From a virus: a stretch of 44,107 bases of DNA. The notes below the pieces were generated by a model, which was not told where the DNA came from, searched no databases, and saw only the letters and a program-made list of their open reading frames with translations. The stretch is from positions 1-44,107 of the IMG/VR virus record IMGVR_UViG_3300048625_000250. One strand, written 5' to 3'. Numbering within the stretch: position 1 is the stretch's first letter; each line of letters starts with the position of its first letter. Shown here in pieces: positions 38,016 to 44,107 of this stretch. The translations under genes were made by a program, and so were the position numbers.

Positions 38016-38043
38016 GCCTCGATTTTGTCGGGGCTTTTTTTTT
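38016..38043 (+). terminator. Rho-independent terminator after mazG
   Basis: GCCTCGA-TTTTG-TCGGGGC (one T.G pair) followed by nine T. Closes the second early cassette just before the capsid promoter. Confidence 0.9.
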
Positions 38044-38058
38044 GTCAATAAAGGCATA

Positions 38059-38088
38059 TTGTATGTTTCGGAAACCTACATATATTTG
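38059..38088 (+). promoter_or_regulatory. Consensus late promoter of the major capsid gene
   Basis: TTG 38059-38061 and TATATTTG 38081-38088, 19 bases apart. The spacer contains GTTTC-G-GAAAC, a small palindrome unlike the early operator. Confidence 0.75.
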
Positions 38089-38099
38089 TACATCAATCT

Positions 38100-38131
38100 G
38101 GGTTTTAGCAAGTCACCCGAAAAGGCTAAAA
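38100..38131 (+). promoter_or_regulatory. Potential pseudoknot in the capsid 5' UTR
   Basis: GGGT (38100-38103) can pair with ACCC (38115-38118), and TTTAGC (38104-38109) with GCTAAA (38125-38130). The pairs interleave, so together they form an H-type pseudoknot about ten bases after the expected start of the transcript. The ~85 bases between it and the ATG at 38216 hold no gene. Confidence 0.45.
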
Positions 38132-38215
38132 TAAGCAGGCAGTTCAAAGCCGTAATTTGAAAAATCCAAAAGTACATTTTTTCACTTTGACGAAAGTCAT
38201 TAAAACATATTGGTT

Positions 38216-39304
38216 ATGCCATTAGTAAATCCATCGAGCTTTGCAGGTTGTGCACCTCGCACGGCTCAGTTAGCAGATTATTTCGGTAAGCAAGTACCAG
38301 CGGGACGTGATTTCGGTTCACTTTCTTTCTTGCAGTTTTTAACATCAGCACAGAACACTTCGGGTGTTCGTCGTTTGTCTGATGACGTTGTTGGTGTACC
38401 TGGCAAGAAGCGCGGTGTTAAGTTAATGTTTACGACTCCTTTGTGTGTAAGCGTTTGCACTACTGCGTTTGATTGTACAGATACAAAAGGAGCTATTACT
38501 CCTGCGGTTCAGTTTGCTGAATTTGATATTGTAAATGAGTATCACGTTTGTGATGGCGAAGGAACTCCTTCTGCATTGAAATTTACAGATTCTGAATTCG
38601 CTCAGTATTGCGAGTTAGACGATGAGTCTTTCTTACAAGCACAGTTTGCTGAATTTGATTTGTCTATGTTTAAGGCTTTAGACAAGCAATTAGTTTCTTT
38701 GTTACGCACTCAGATTAACGTTGCAAACGATGTAAACTTCCCGTTCTTAAAGACGAATTCAACAACTGGACACCGTCAATTATCTGACGAATGGTTATTC
38801 TGGATTTCTACGGAATTAGCAGAAAATCACGGTGTGGATATTATGGATGTTGTATTGTTCGGAGGTCGTATGATTAAGACAATTCAGCAAAAGTACAAGT
38901 TAGCTACGGCTTCAACTGAGGGTTTTGATTTGTCTGCTTCGACTGGCGAAGTTCCTGCTTTGTATTACGATCGTAACTTCGATGTTTCTTTCGGTACAAA
39001 TGCAATCGTTGCAATTCCTTTAAAAGCATTGCAATTAGTAACATTCAACAAGTATGTTGGAGCTAAAGCATTCCGTGGAGAGAAAGACATCAACTTTACA
39101 AAAGTTATGCCTTTAGGTAACGGTTCAAGCGTAACATTCGACTACCAATGGCGTCGTGATGTTGAGTGTGCAGGTTACTCATATTTCCCTAGCATCTATG
39201 CTGAATTAGTTAAGACTGTTTCTTCAGGATGTGCTGGTGCAAACGCTGACGGTTTCGTAGTGTTTACAGATTGCGCGGAAAATGATTTGCCAGTTTGCGT
39301 ATAG
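38216..39304 (+). CDS. Major capsid protein
   Basis: 362 residues from ATG 38216; a TTG two codons earlier is in frame. Size, strong own promoter and terminator, and place after scaffold identify the main head protein; the pattern (LDKQLVSLLRTQIN, DEWLFWISTELAENHGVDIMDVVLFGGRMI, AIVAIPLKALQLVTFNKYVG, FDYQWRRDVECAGYSYFPSIYAELVK) agrees with HK97-fold capsids of Bacteroidota phages. Ten Cys, with clusters LCVSVCTTAFDC and near the C-terminus, raise the question of disulfides or metal binding. Subunits would form the icosahedral shell. Confidence 0.87.
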   Translation: MPLVNPSSFAGCAPRTAQLADYFGKQVPAGRDFGSLSFLQFLTSAQNTSGVRRLSDDVVGVPGKKRGVKLMFTTPLCVSVCTTAFDCTDTKGAITPAVQFAEFDIVNEYHVCDGEGTPSALKFTDSEFAQYCELDDESFLQAQFAEFDLSMFKALDKQLVSLLRTQINVANDVNFPFLKTNSTTGHRQLSDEWLFWISTELAENHGVDIMDVVLFGGRMIKTIQQKYKLATASTEGFDLSASTGEVPALYYDRNFDVSFGTNAIVAIPLKALQLVTFNKYVGAKAFRGEKDINFTKVMPLGNGSSVTFDYQWRRDVECAGYSYFPSIYAELVKTVSSGCAGANADGFVVFTDCAENDLPVCV

Positions 39305-39318
39305 TAAGATAGTGCCTT

Positions 39319-39334
39319 AGTACCGCTATGTACA
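39319..39334 (+). promoter_or_regulatory. 16-nt element complementary to the tail-protein mRNA 5' end
   Basis: AGTACCGCTATGTACA, the exact reverse complement of 28554-28569. It lies 14 bases after the capsid stop codon and before the terminator, so it would be part of the abundant capsid 3' UTR. Confidence 0.5.
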
Positions 39335-39343
39335 GGCTTAAGG

Positions 39344-39370
39344 TGGGCGGGGTAAAACCTGCCCATTTTT
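39344..39370 (+). terminator. Rho-independent terminator after the capsid gene
   Basis: TGGGCGGG-GTAAAA-CCTGCCCA (eight pairs, one G.T) followed by five T. Strong. Confidence 0.9.
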
Positions 39371-39383
39371 AATTTATATCAAT

Positions 39384-39863
39384 ATGAAAATTAGCGAACA
39401 CCTAGAATTATCAGAGCTTATTACATCCGATTCTGCAAAGAGAAATGGAATAAGTAATATGCCAACGGATCAACATCTTGCATCTCTAAAAGTATTAGCA
39501 GACAAGGTTTTTGAACCAATTAGAAATCACTTTGCAATACCAATTTTTATTTCTAGTGGATACCGTTCAGAGGAATTAAACAAGAAAATTGGAGGTTCGA
39601 AGACTTCACAACATTGCAAGGGTCAAGCGATTGACATTGATATGGACGGATCGAATAGCGAAGTATCAAACAACGATATTTTTCATTGGGCTAAAGCCAA
39701 TTTAAAATTCACACAATTAATTGCGGAGTTTCCCGATTCTTATGGGAATTTAGGATGGGTGCATATTGGATATGATGCACAAAATTTAAAGAATGAAATT
39801 ATCATTGCAGTAAGCAAGAATAAATATGTTCCATACAAAGGGAACGAAAAGCTAGTAAAATGA
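39384..39863 (+). CDS. Endolysin, peptidase M15 family
   Basis: 159 residues. The zinc site of M15 D-Ala/L-Ala peptidases is visible: H77 and D84 in SQHCKGQAIDID, and H127 in GWVHIGY; E115 in LIAEF is the likely catalytic acid. ISSGYRSEELN is the usual substrate-binding front. No signal peptide, so it needs a holin for release. Cuts peptide cross-links in the cell wall at lysis. Lies beyond the fibre gene from the holin-like genes at 2264-2660. Overlaps the next gene by four bases. Confidence 0.93.
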   Translation: MKISEHLELSELITSDSAKRNGISNMPTDQHLASLKVLADKVFEPIRNHFAIPIFISSGYRSEELNKKIGGSKTSQHCKGQAIDIDMDGSNSEVSNNDIFHWAKANLKFTQLIAEFPDSYGNLGWVHIGYDAQNLKNEIIIAVSKNKYVPYKGNEKLVK

Positions 39864-40129
39864 GCAGTCAATTAAATCAAGTCGAAGGGGAATGCTGTAA
39901 CGGAATCACAATTAACTGTGATATTACCGGTGCTACTAACAATTTGACAGATTTAGCAGGAGTAGTTTTGCAGAAGAATTGGAGTAGCAAACTTACTTGT
40001 CCTGATGCCACAAATAGAGTACAGAGTCTTAATCACAGAACTTTAGGGTATAACTACCCTATGGCTATGAACGGGGCTACAATCGAGGCTATTAGCCTTT
40101 CAGGAATATCATTAGGTTTTGGGTTTTAA
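39860..40129 (+). CDS. Small hypothetical protein between endolysin and fibre
   Basis: 89 residues with MSSQLNQVEGECCNGITINCDITGATNNLTDLAGVVLQKNW and a hydrophobic Gly-rich end (GISLGFGF). Possibly a small fibre-attachment or virion protein; unknown. Confidence 0.7.
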   Translation: MSSQLNQVEGECCNGITINCDITGATNNLTDLAGVVLQKNWSSKLTCPDATNRVQSLNHRTLGYNYPMAMNGATIEAISLSGISLGFGF

Positions 40130-40140
40130 AATAGCATATA

Positions 40141-43100
40141 ATGGCGAATACTGATATAGTAACTAGAGAAGACATTGGTAATGGATTAGCAGTAAATGCT
40201 AACAAGCTAGAAGCTGATTTTACCAAGGTTGCTAGTAAAAACGATCTTCTTACAAAAGCAGATTTAGTAAATGGAAAAGTACCTGCATCTCAATTGCCAT
40301 CCTTTATTGATGAGATTCAGGAGTATCCATCTTTAGCCACTTTTCCTATTACTGGTCAATCTGACATTCTTTATTTGGCTTTAGATACAAATAAATTATA
40401 TCGCTGGTCAGGAACTGCATATGTTGATCTAAGTGCTTTAGCGGGTATGCCCGATTTCGCTTTAAATGCAAACGTAGTTCATAAAACATTAGACGAAACG
40501 ATCGACGGAATTAAGTCTTTCAATTCCCCTATTTATGCACAAGACGGTGTATCATTAAAAAACAACAATGCTCCGTTATTACAAACTGGTAGAACAATAT
40601 TGTATGCAAACGCATCGCAGTTCGGCTTCCTTAATGGAAACGATAAGGGTGCAATTTTTATGTACAATAATCCGAATAGCTTGGTATATGTATTACCAAA
40701 TGAAACGGGTACTTTGGCTTTGTTATCAGATCTTGCTCCTTATTTGACGATCGCTACGGCTTCTAGTACATATCAAACTTTAGCAAATCTTTCTCAGAAC
40801 TTAAATGCTTCTGCTAGTAAATACCCATCTGTTGATGCGGTAAATGCTGGATTAGCAACAAAATATAATAACCCAACTGGAACAGTTTCTCAGTACATTC
40901 GTGGAGATGGTTCGATTGCTAATTTTCCTTTTATCCCTACATTGATTTGGGGCAATATCGGTGGAACTTTAGCAAATCAAAATGACTTGCAGTCTGCTTT
41001 AGATGGCAAGTTTAATAACCCGACTGGAACTACAAATCAGTATGTTCGAGGTGATGGTTCAATTGCTACATTCCCTGCACCTTATGGTTTATTGCCTACT
41101 GGAGGAGATGCAGGTCAGATTCTTACTAAGGTTGATGGCACAGATTACAATACTGCGTGGATGGATAACTACGCATTATGGACGAGTGTTATTCGCCATG
41201 AGATTAAGGCAGGAGAAGCTATAACAAAAGGTTCAGCAGTTTATATTAGTCCTATTCAAGATGGAACTAATATGATTGTAGTTAAGGCTGATTATTCTCA
41301 GGAATCTACATCTAGCAAAACTTTAGGTTTAGTGATGCAGTCGTTATCAAATAATCAATTTGGTCAGGTTGTAACTGAGGGTTTGCTAGGAAACCTAAAT
41401 ACAATAGGTGCAAATCAAGGAGACCCAGTTTGGTTAGGTGCAAATGGTAGCTTAATCTATGGTTTAGCAAATAAGCCAGTAGCTCCAAATCACTTAGTGT
41501 TTATTGGTATTGTTACTCGTGTAAATGCAAATAACGGAGAGATATTTGTTAAGGTTCAGAATGGTTTTGAACTAGAAGAATTGCATAATGTTAAGATTGT
41601 AAACAAGGCTAACAATGAGATTTTAGCTTATGAGCAATCTACTGGACTTTGGAAAAATAAGGCAATAAATGACCTAATTGGTTATGTGCCTGCAAACAAT
41701 AACGATGTTCTTCACTTATCAGGTAATGAAACAGTAGAAGGTAATAAGACCTTTACTGGAGCTACTGCTATTGCAGGCTTATTTATTGACGAAGCATTCG
41801 GTTATGCAAACATCGCTACTCACACACAATTAAAAGCTCACGCAGATTATTTTCATTTTAATGCTAGTTCGAATAACAAAGGTGCTAAATTCACATACGG
41901 CACAGCAGGTCAAAGAGTTTATGGTTTACCTATTACCGATGGTATTTTAGCACTAACATCTGATATTCCTACACTTGGTAGTTTAGGCGGTGTTCCTGCA
42001 ACTAGAACAATTTCTATCAATGGAACTACTTATGACCTGAGTGCAAATCGTGTTTGGAATCTAAGTGCAAGTGAAATTGCAGTAGCTTTAGGTTATACAC
42101 CTTTGGCAGTAGAATCTGACCCTATTTTTGTTGCTTCGCCTGCATACGGAATTACAAGTTTATTAATTGGTAATTGGAATACCGCATACGGATGGGGGAA
42201 TCACGCAGGATTGTATTCTTTGCTAGGACACACTCATACTTTTGCATCGTTAACATCAAAGCCAACTACTTTAGCAGGTTACGGAATTACAGATTCCGCA
42301 ACATCTGCACAAGGAGCAAATGCTGACACTGCTTATGGTTGGGGAAATCACGCAAACGCAGGGTATTTACTAGCATCTGTTGCATCGACTTTATATCAAT
42401 CAAAGGATGCAGATTTAACTGCAATTGCAGGTTTAGCAGGAGCTACTGGTTTACTTAGAAAAACGGCATTAGATACTTGGGCATTAGATACAAATGCCTA
42501 CTTGACTGGTATTACATCAGGTCAGGTAACTGGTGCATTGGGTTACACTCCAGTTCCGATTACAAGAACAATTACAATTAACGGAACTGCATATGATTTA
42601 TCTGCGGATAGAGCTTGGACTATTGCATCAGGTGTTACATCGTTTAACACTAGAACTGGAGCAATTGTACTTAGTTCTGCGGATGTTACTGGAGCATTAG
42701 GATTCACTCCGTACAATTCATCAAATCCAAGTGGTTATATTTCAGGCATTACATCTTTGATGGTAACAAATGCTTTAGGATTTACCCCATACAACGCTAC
42801 AAACCCTGCGGGCTATATTACAGCATCTGCTCTTAGTCCTTATTTGCCACTTGCAGGTGGTAATATGACTGGAAATCTAAGACTTGTAAGTATTAGCGGA
42901 AATGACCAAATGGTAGAAAATACCTATGGAGCATATTTGCACTTAGGAGGTTGGGCAGTAGGTCGTACAGATGCAACTGCGGTTTTAGTAAATACTGCAT
43001 ACAGAGCTGATTACGCTGATGCACTTTTCGATATGAACATATCGAGATTTACAAACAACTCAGGTTATGTAACATCTTCAGGTTCGGTAAACTATGCAAG

Positions 43101-44107
43101 TTCCGCTGGTTCTGCATCTCAGGTAACTATCAATTATAATAACGACTCGAATTCCACATATCAAATGTTATGGGGTTCAGGTAATTCAGTTTACGGAACT
43201 GCTGGTGTCTATATAAATCCAAATTCAGATACTATTTATGCTTATGGTTATAGAGGGTCAGGAAATGTAGGAGGAACTGGAGAGGCTTCTTGGCATCCTG
43301 CTGGTATTTATTCAGGAGGAACTCAGTGGCTATATGGTGATTTGTACAGAAATCAAGCAAATACTTATGGTCAAGGACTTATTTATCAAGATGGTAATTA
43401 TGGGTATGGATTAATTGGATTATATGCAAGTACAAGATACCAAGCTATTTTTGCTATGGGCAACGCATATAGAATTCCAATAGATGGTACTTCACTTGGT
43501 AGTTTATATGGTTTAGCTTGGTCTCATCCAAATGCAGGTGGTCAAGCTGGATATCTAAATGACCATGGTTTAATTATTGGAGTAGCAGGATTAACTTATG
43601 CTGCTATTTCATCTAACATTTGGACAAGAGGTAGCTTAAATGCAAATACAAACGTAAATGCAACTAATGGTTATTTCTATGGTTCAGGAAGCATTCGTTG
43701 TGGAGATATGTGGGGTGGTGCAGGTTTGTATCGTCCTAGTGGCTCAATGGTATTTGGTATTGAAAATAGCGACTGGATTTTTTCAAAAGGTGCAGTAACT
43801 CAGGCTTATTTTGGTGGAGGAGATGGTAATCTTTGGATGCGTTGGGCAGGAGACTGGTTATCTAATTTATTAGGTGCAAAAGCTACTCACAGAGGAGAAG
43901 GTTCAAACTTTGTTGACTACTCTCGTTATGTTTATAACAACGGAGCATACTCAGGTTCAGGTTGGATTGAGCCATCTGATTTAGGTGTTAGATATGCAAA
44001 TTCAGCAGGTACTGCAAGCAGTTGCTCAGGTAGAGCTGAACTTTTAAATGGATGGGGAGGATGTTATAATAATAGTCACCCTGGATATGGCTTAAGAGCA
44101 TGGTATG
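40141..44107 (+). CDS. Tail fibre protein, N-terminal and middle part (continues at base 128)
   Basis: Open from ATG 40141 to the window end with no stop; joined to 128-1011 it makes 1616 residues. The N-terminal ~60 residues (MANTDIVTREDIGNGLAVNANKLEADF) likely bind the tail. The shaft is made of repeats typical of long fibres: ITSGQVTGALGYTP / ALGFTPYN, TAYGWGNHA (twice), NNPTGT.. QY.RGDGSIA (twice), LTSKPTTLAGYGITD. The distal Gly/Tyr/Trp-rich part leads into the S74 chaperone (see 1-1011). Acts in adsorption to the host surface. Confidence 0.93.
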   Translation, partial: MANTDIVTREDIGNGLAVNANKLEADFTKVASKNDLLTKADLVNGKVPASQLPSFIDEIQEYPSLATFPITGQSDILYLALDTNKLYRWSGTAYVDLSALAGMPDFALNANVVHKTLDETIDGIKSFNSPIYAQDGVSLKNNNAPLLQTGRTILYANASQFGFLNGNDKGAIFMYNNPNSLVYVLPNETGTLALLSDLAPYLTIATASSTYQTLANLSQNLNASASKYPSVDAVNAGLATKYNNPTGTVSQYIRGDGSIANFPFIPTLIWGNIGGTLANQNDLQSALDGKFNNPTGTTNQYVRGDGSIATFPAPYGLLPTGGDAGQILTKVDGTDYNTAWMDNYALWTSVIRHEIKAGEAITKGSAVYISPIQDGTNMIVVKADYSQESTSSKTLGLVMQSLSNNQFGQVVTEGLLGNLNTIGANQGDPVWLGANGSLIYGLANKPVAPNHLVFIGIVTRVNANNGEIFVKVQNGFELEELHNVKIVNKANNEILAYEQSTGLWKNKAINDLIGYVPANNNDVLHLSGNETVEGNKTFTGATAIAGLFIDEAFGYANIATHTQLKAHADYFHFNASSNNKGAKFTYGTAGQRVYGLPITDGILALTSDIPTLGSLGGVPATRTISINGTTYDLSANRVWNLSASEIAVALGYTPLAVESDPIFVASPAYGITSLLIGNWNTAYGWGNHAGLYSLLGHTHTFASLTSKPTTLAGYGITDSATSAQGANADTAYGWGNHANAGYLLASVASTLYQSKDADLTAIAGLAGATGLLRKTALDTWALDTNAYLTGITSGQVTGALGYTPVPITRTITINGTAYDLSADRAWTIASGVTSFNTRTGAIVLSSADVTGALGFTPYNSSNPSGYISGITSLMVTNALGFTPYNATNPAGYITASALSPYLPLAGGNMTGNLRLVSISGNDQMVENTYGAYLHLGGWAVGRTDATAVLVNTAYRADYADALFDMNISRFTNNSGYVTSSGSVNYASSAGSASQVTINYNNDSNSTYQMLWGSGNSVYGTAGVYINPNSDTIYAYGYRGSGNVGGTGEASWHPAGIYSGGTQWLYGDLYRNQANTYGQGLIYQDGNYGYGLIGLYASTRYQAIFAMGNAYRIPIDGTSLGSLYGLAWSHPNAGGQAGYLNDHGLIIGVAGLTYAAISSNIWTRGSLNANTNVNATNGYFYGSGSIRCGDMWGGAGLYRPSGSMVFGIENSDWIFSKGAVTQAYFGGGDGNLWMRWAGDWLSNLLGAKATHRGEGSNFVDYSRYVYNNGAYSGSGWIEPSDLGVRYANSAGTASSCSGRAELLNGWGGCYNNSHPGYGLRAWY
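43981..44107. repeat. 127-bp terminal direct repeat, right copy
   Basis: Exact duplicate of bases 1-127. It should be collapsed when the genome is circularised. The reading frame that opens at 40141 passes through it and continues at base 128 of the window. Confidence 0.9.

Noticed and set aside
38100-38131. PreQ1 riboswitch
   Set aside because: Only the general pseudoknot outline is similar; conserved aptamer bases do not match clearly and no queuosine gene is near.
41003-41224. Short + strand frame within the fibre
   Set aside because: Out-of-frame shadow of the fibre gene, whose frame is open through the whole region.
1-44107. CRISPR array, insertion sequence, integrase or attachment site
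   Set aside because: No regularly spaced repeats, transposase or recombinase motifs, or tRNA-end duplications were seen; tandem repeats found are the iterons and fibre repeats.

Overview
This window is one complete, circularly assembled tailed-phage genome (siphovirus-like) that infects a member of the Bacteroidota. The last 127 bases (43981-44107) repeat the first 127 exactly. The giant tail-fibre gene runs off the right end (from 40141) and continues in frame from base 1 to 1011, so the unique length is 43,980 bp and the window cuts a circle (or a permuted genome) inside the fibre gene. The Bacteroidota assignment rests on A+T-rich DNA, promoters of the -33 TTG / -7 TAnnTTTG type, A-rich start contexts without clear Shine-Dalgarno sites, and a primase-helicase with a BT4734/VirE-N-like front half. 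I see no integrase, excisionase or repressor, so a lytic life style is most likely. All genes lie on the + strand.

Layout. 1-3567: end of the fibre, two paralogous small proteins, then a probable holin/spanin lysis cluster. 3695-9197: recombination and replication, with a Bet/RecT annealase, SSB, a protein made only of the DnaA DNA-binding domain, a replication initiator containing tandem 15-bp iterons, and a primase-helicase. 9283-13800: many small accessory genes, plus a RadC-like protein and the RusA resolvase. 13807-13957: two tRNA genes, probably Met/Ile2 (CAT) and Cys (GCA). 13977-18231: a compact island with a predicted glycosyltransferase, a DNA methyltransferase, a GNAT/Mom-like transferase, an IbrA-like PAPS-reductase-fold enzyme, an IbrB-like ParB protein and a second ParB protein. 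This is the best candidate for an undescribed DNA-modification or counter-defence system. 18255-19896: small and large terminase. 19972-28501: tail chaperones with a -1 frameshift, tape measure, tail-tip proteins and a metallophosphoesterase. 28603-36036: probable major tail protein, portal, MuF-like head protein, connectors and scaffold. 36206-37992: a second cassette of small early-type genes ending in a MazG-like enzyme. 38216-44107: major capsid protein, M15 endolysin, and the fibre with a C-terminal S74 chaperone.

Regulation. A repeated promoter with a 7-bp-arm palindrome (CTAAATT AA AATTTAG) placed exactly between the -33 TTTG and the -7 TAnnTTTA box drives the recombination operon and both small-gene cassettes; degenerate copies precede the replication operon and the rusA region. 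Two consensus host-type promoters precede the probable major tail protein and major capsid protein genes, which are also followed by strong terminators. Several leaders carry structures that look regulatory: competing hairpins before the replication operon, a potential pseudoknot before the capsid gene, and 16 nt of perfect complementarity between the capsid 3' UTR and the tail-protein 5' end.

All functional calls come from reading motifs by eye; no database search was run.
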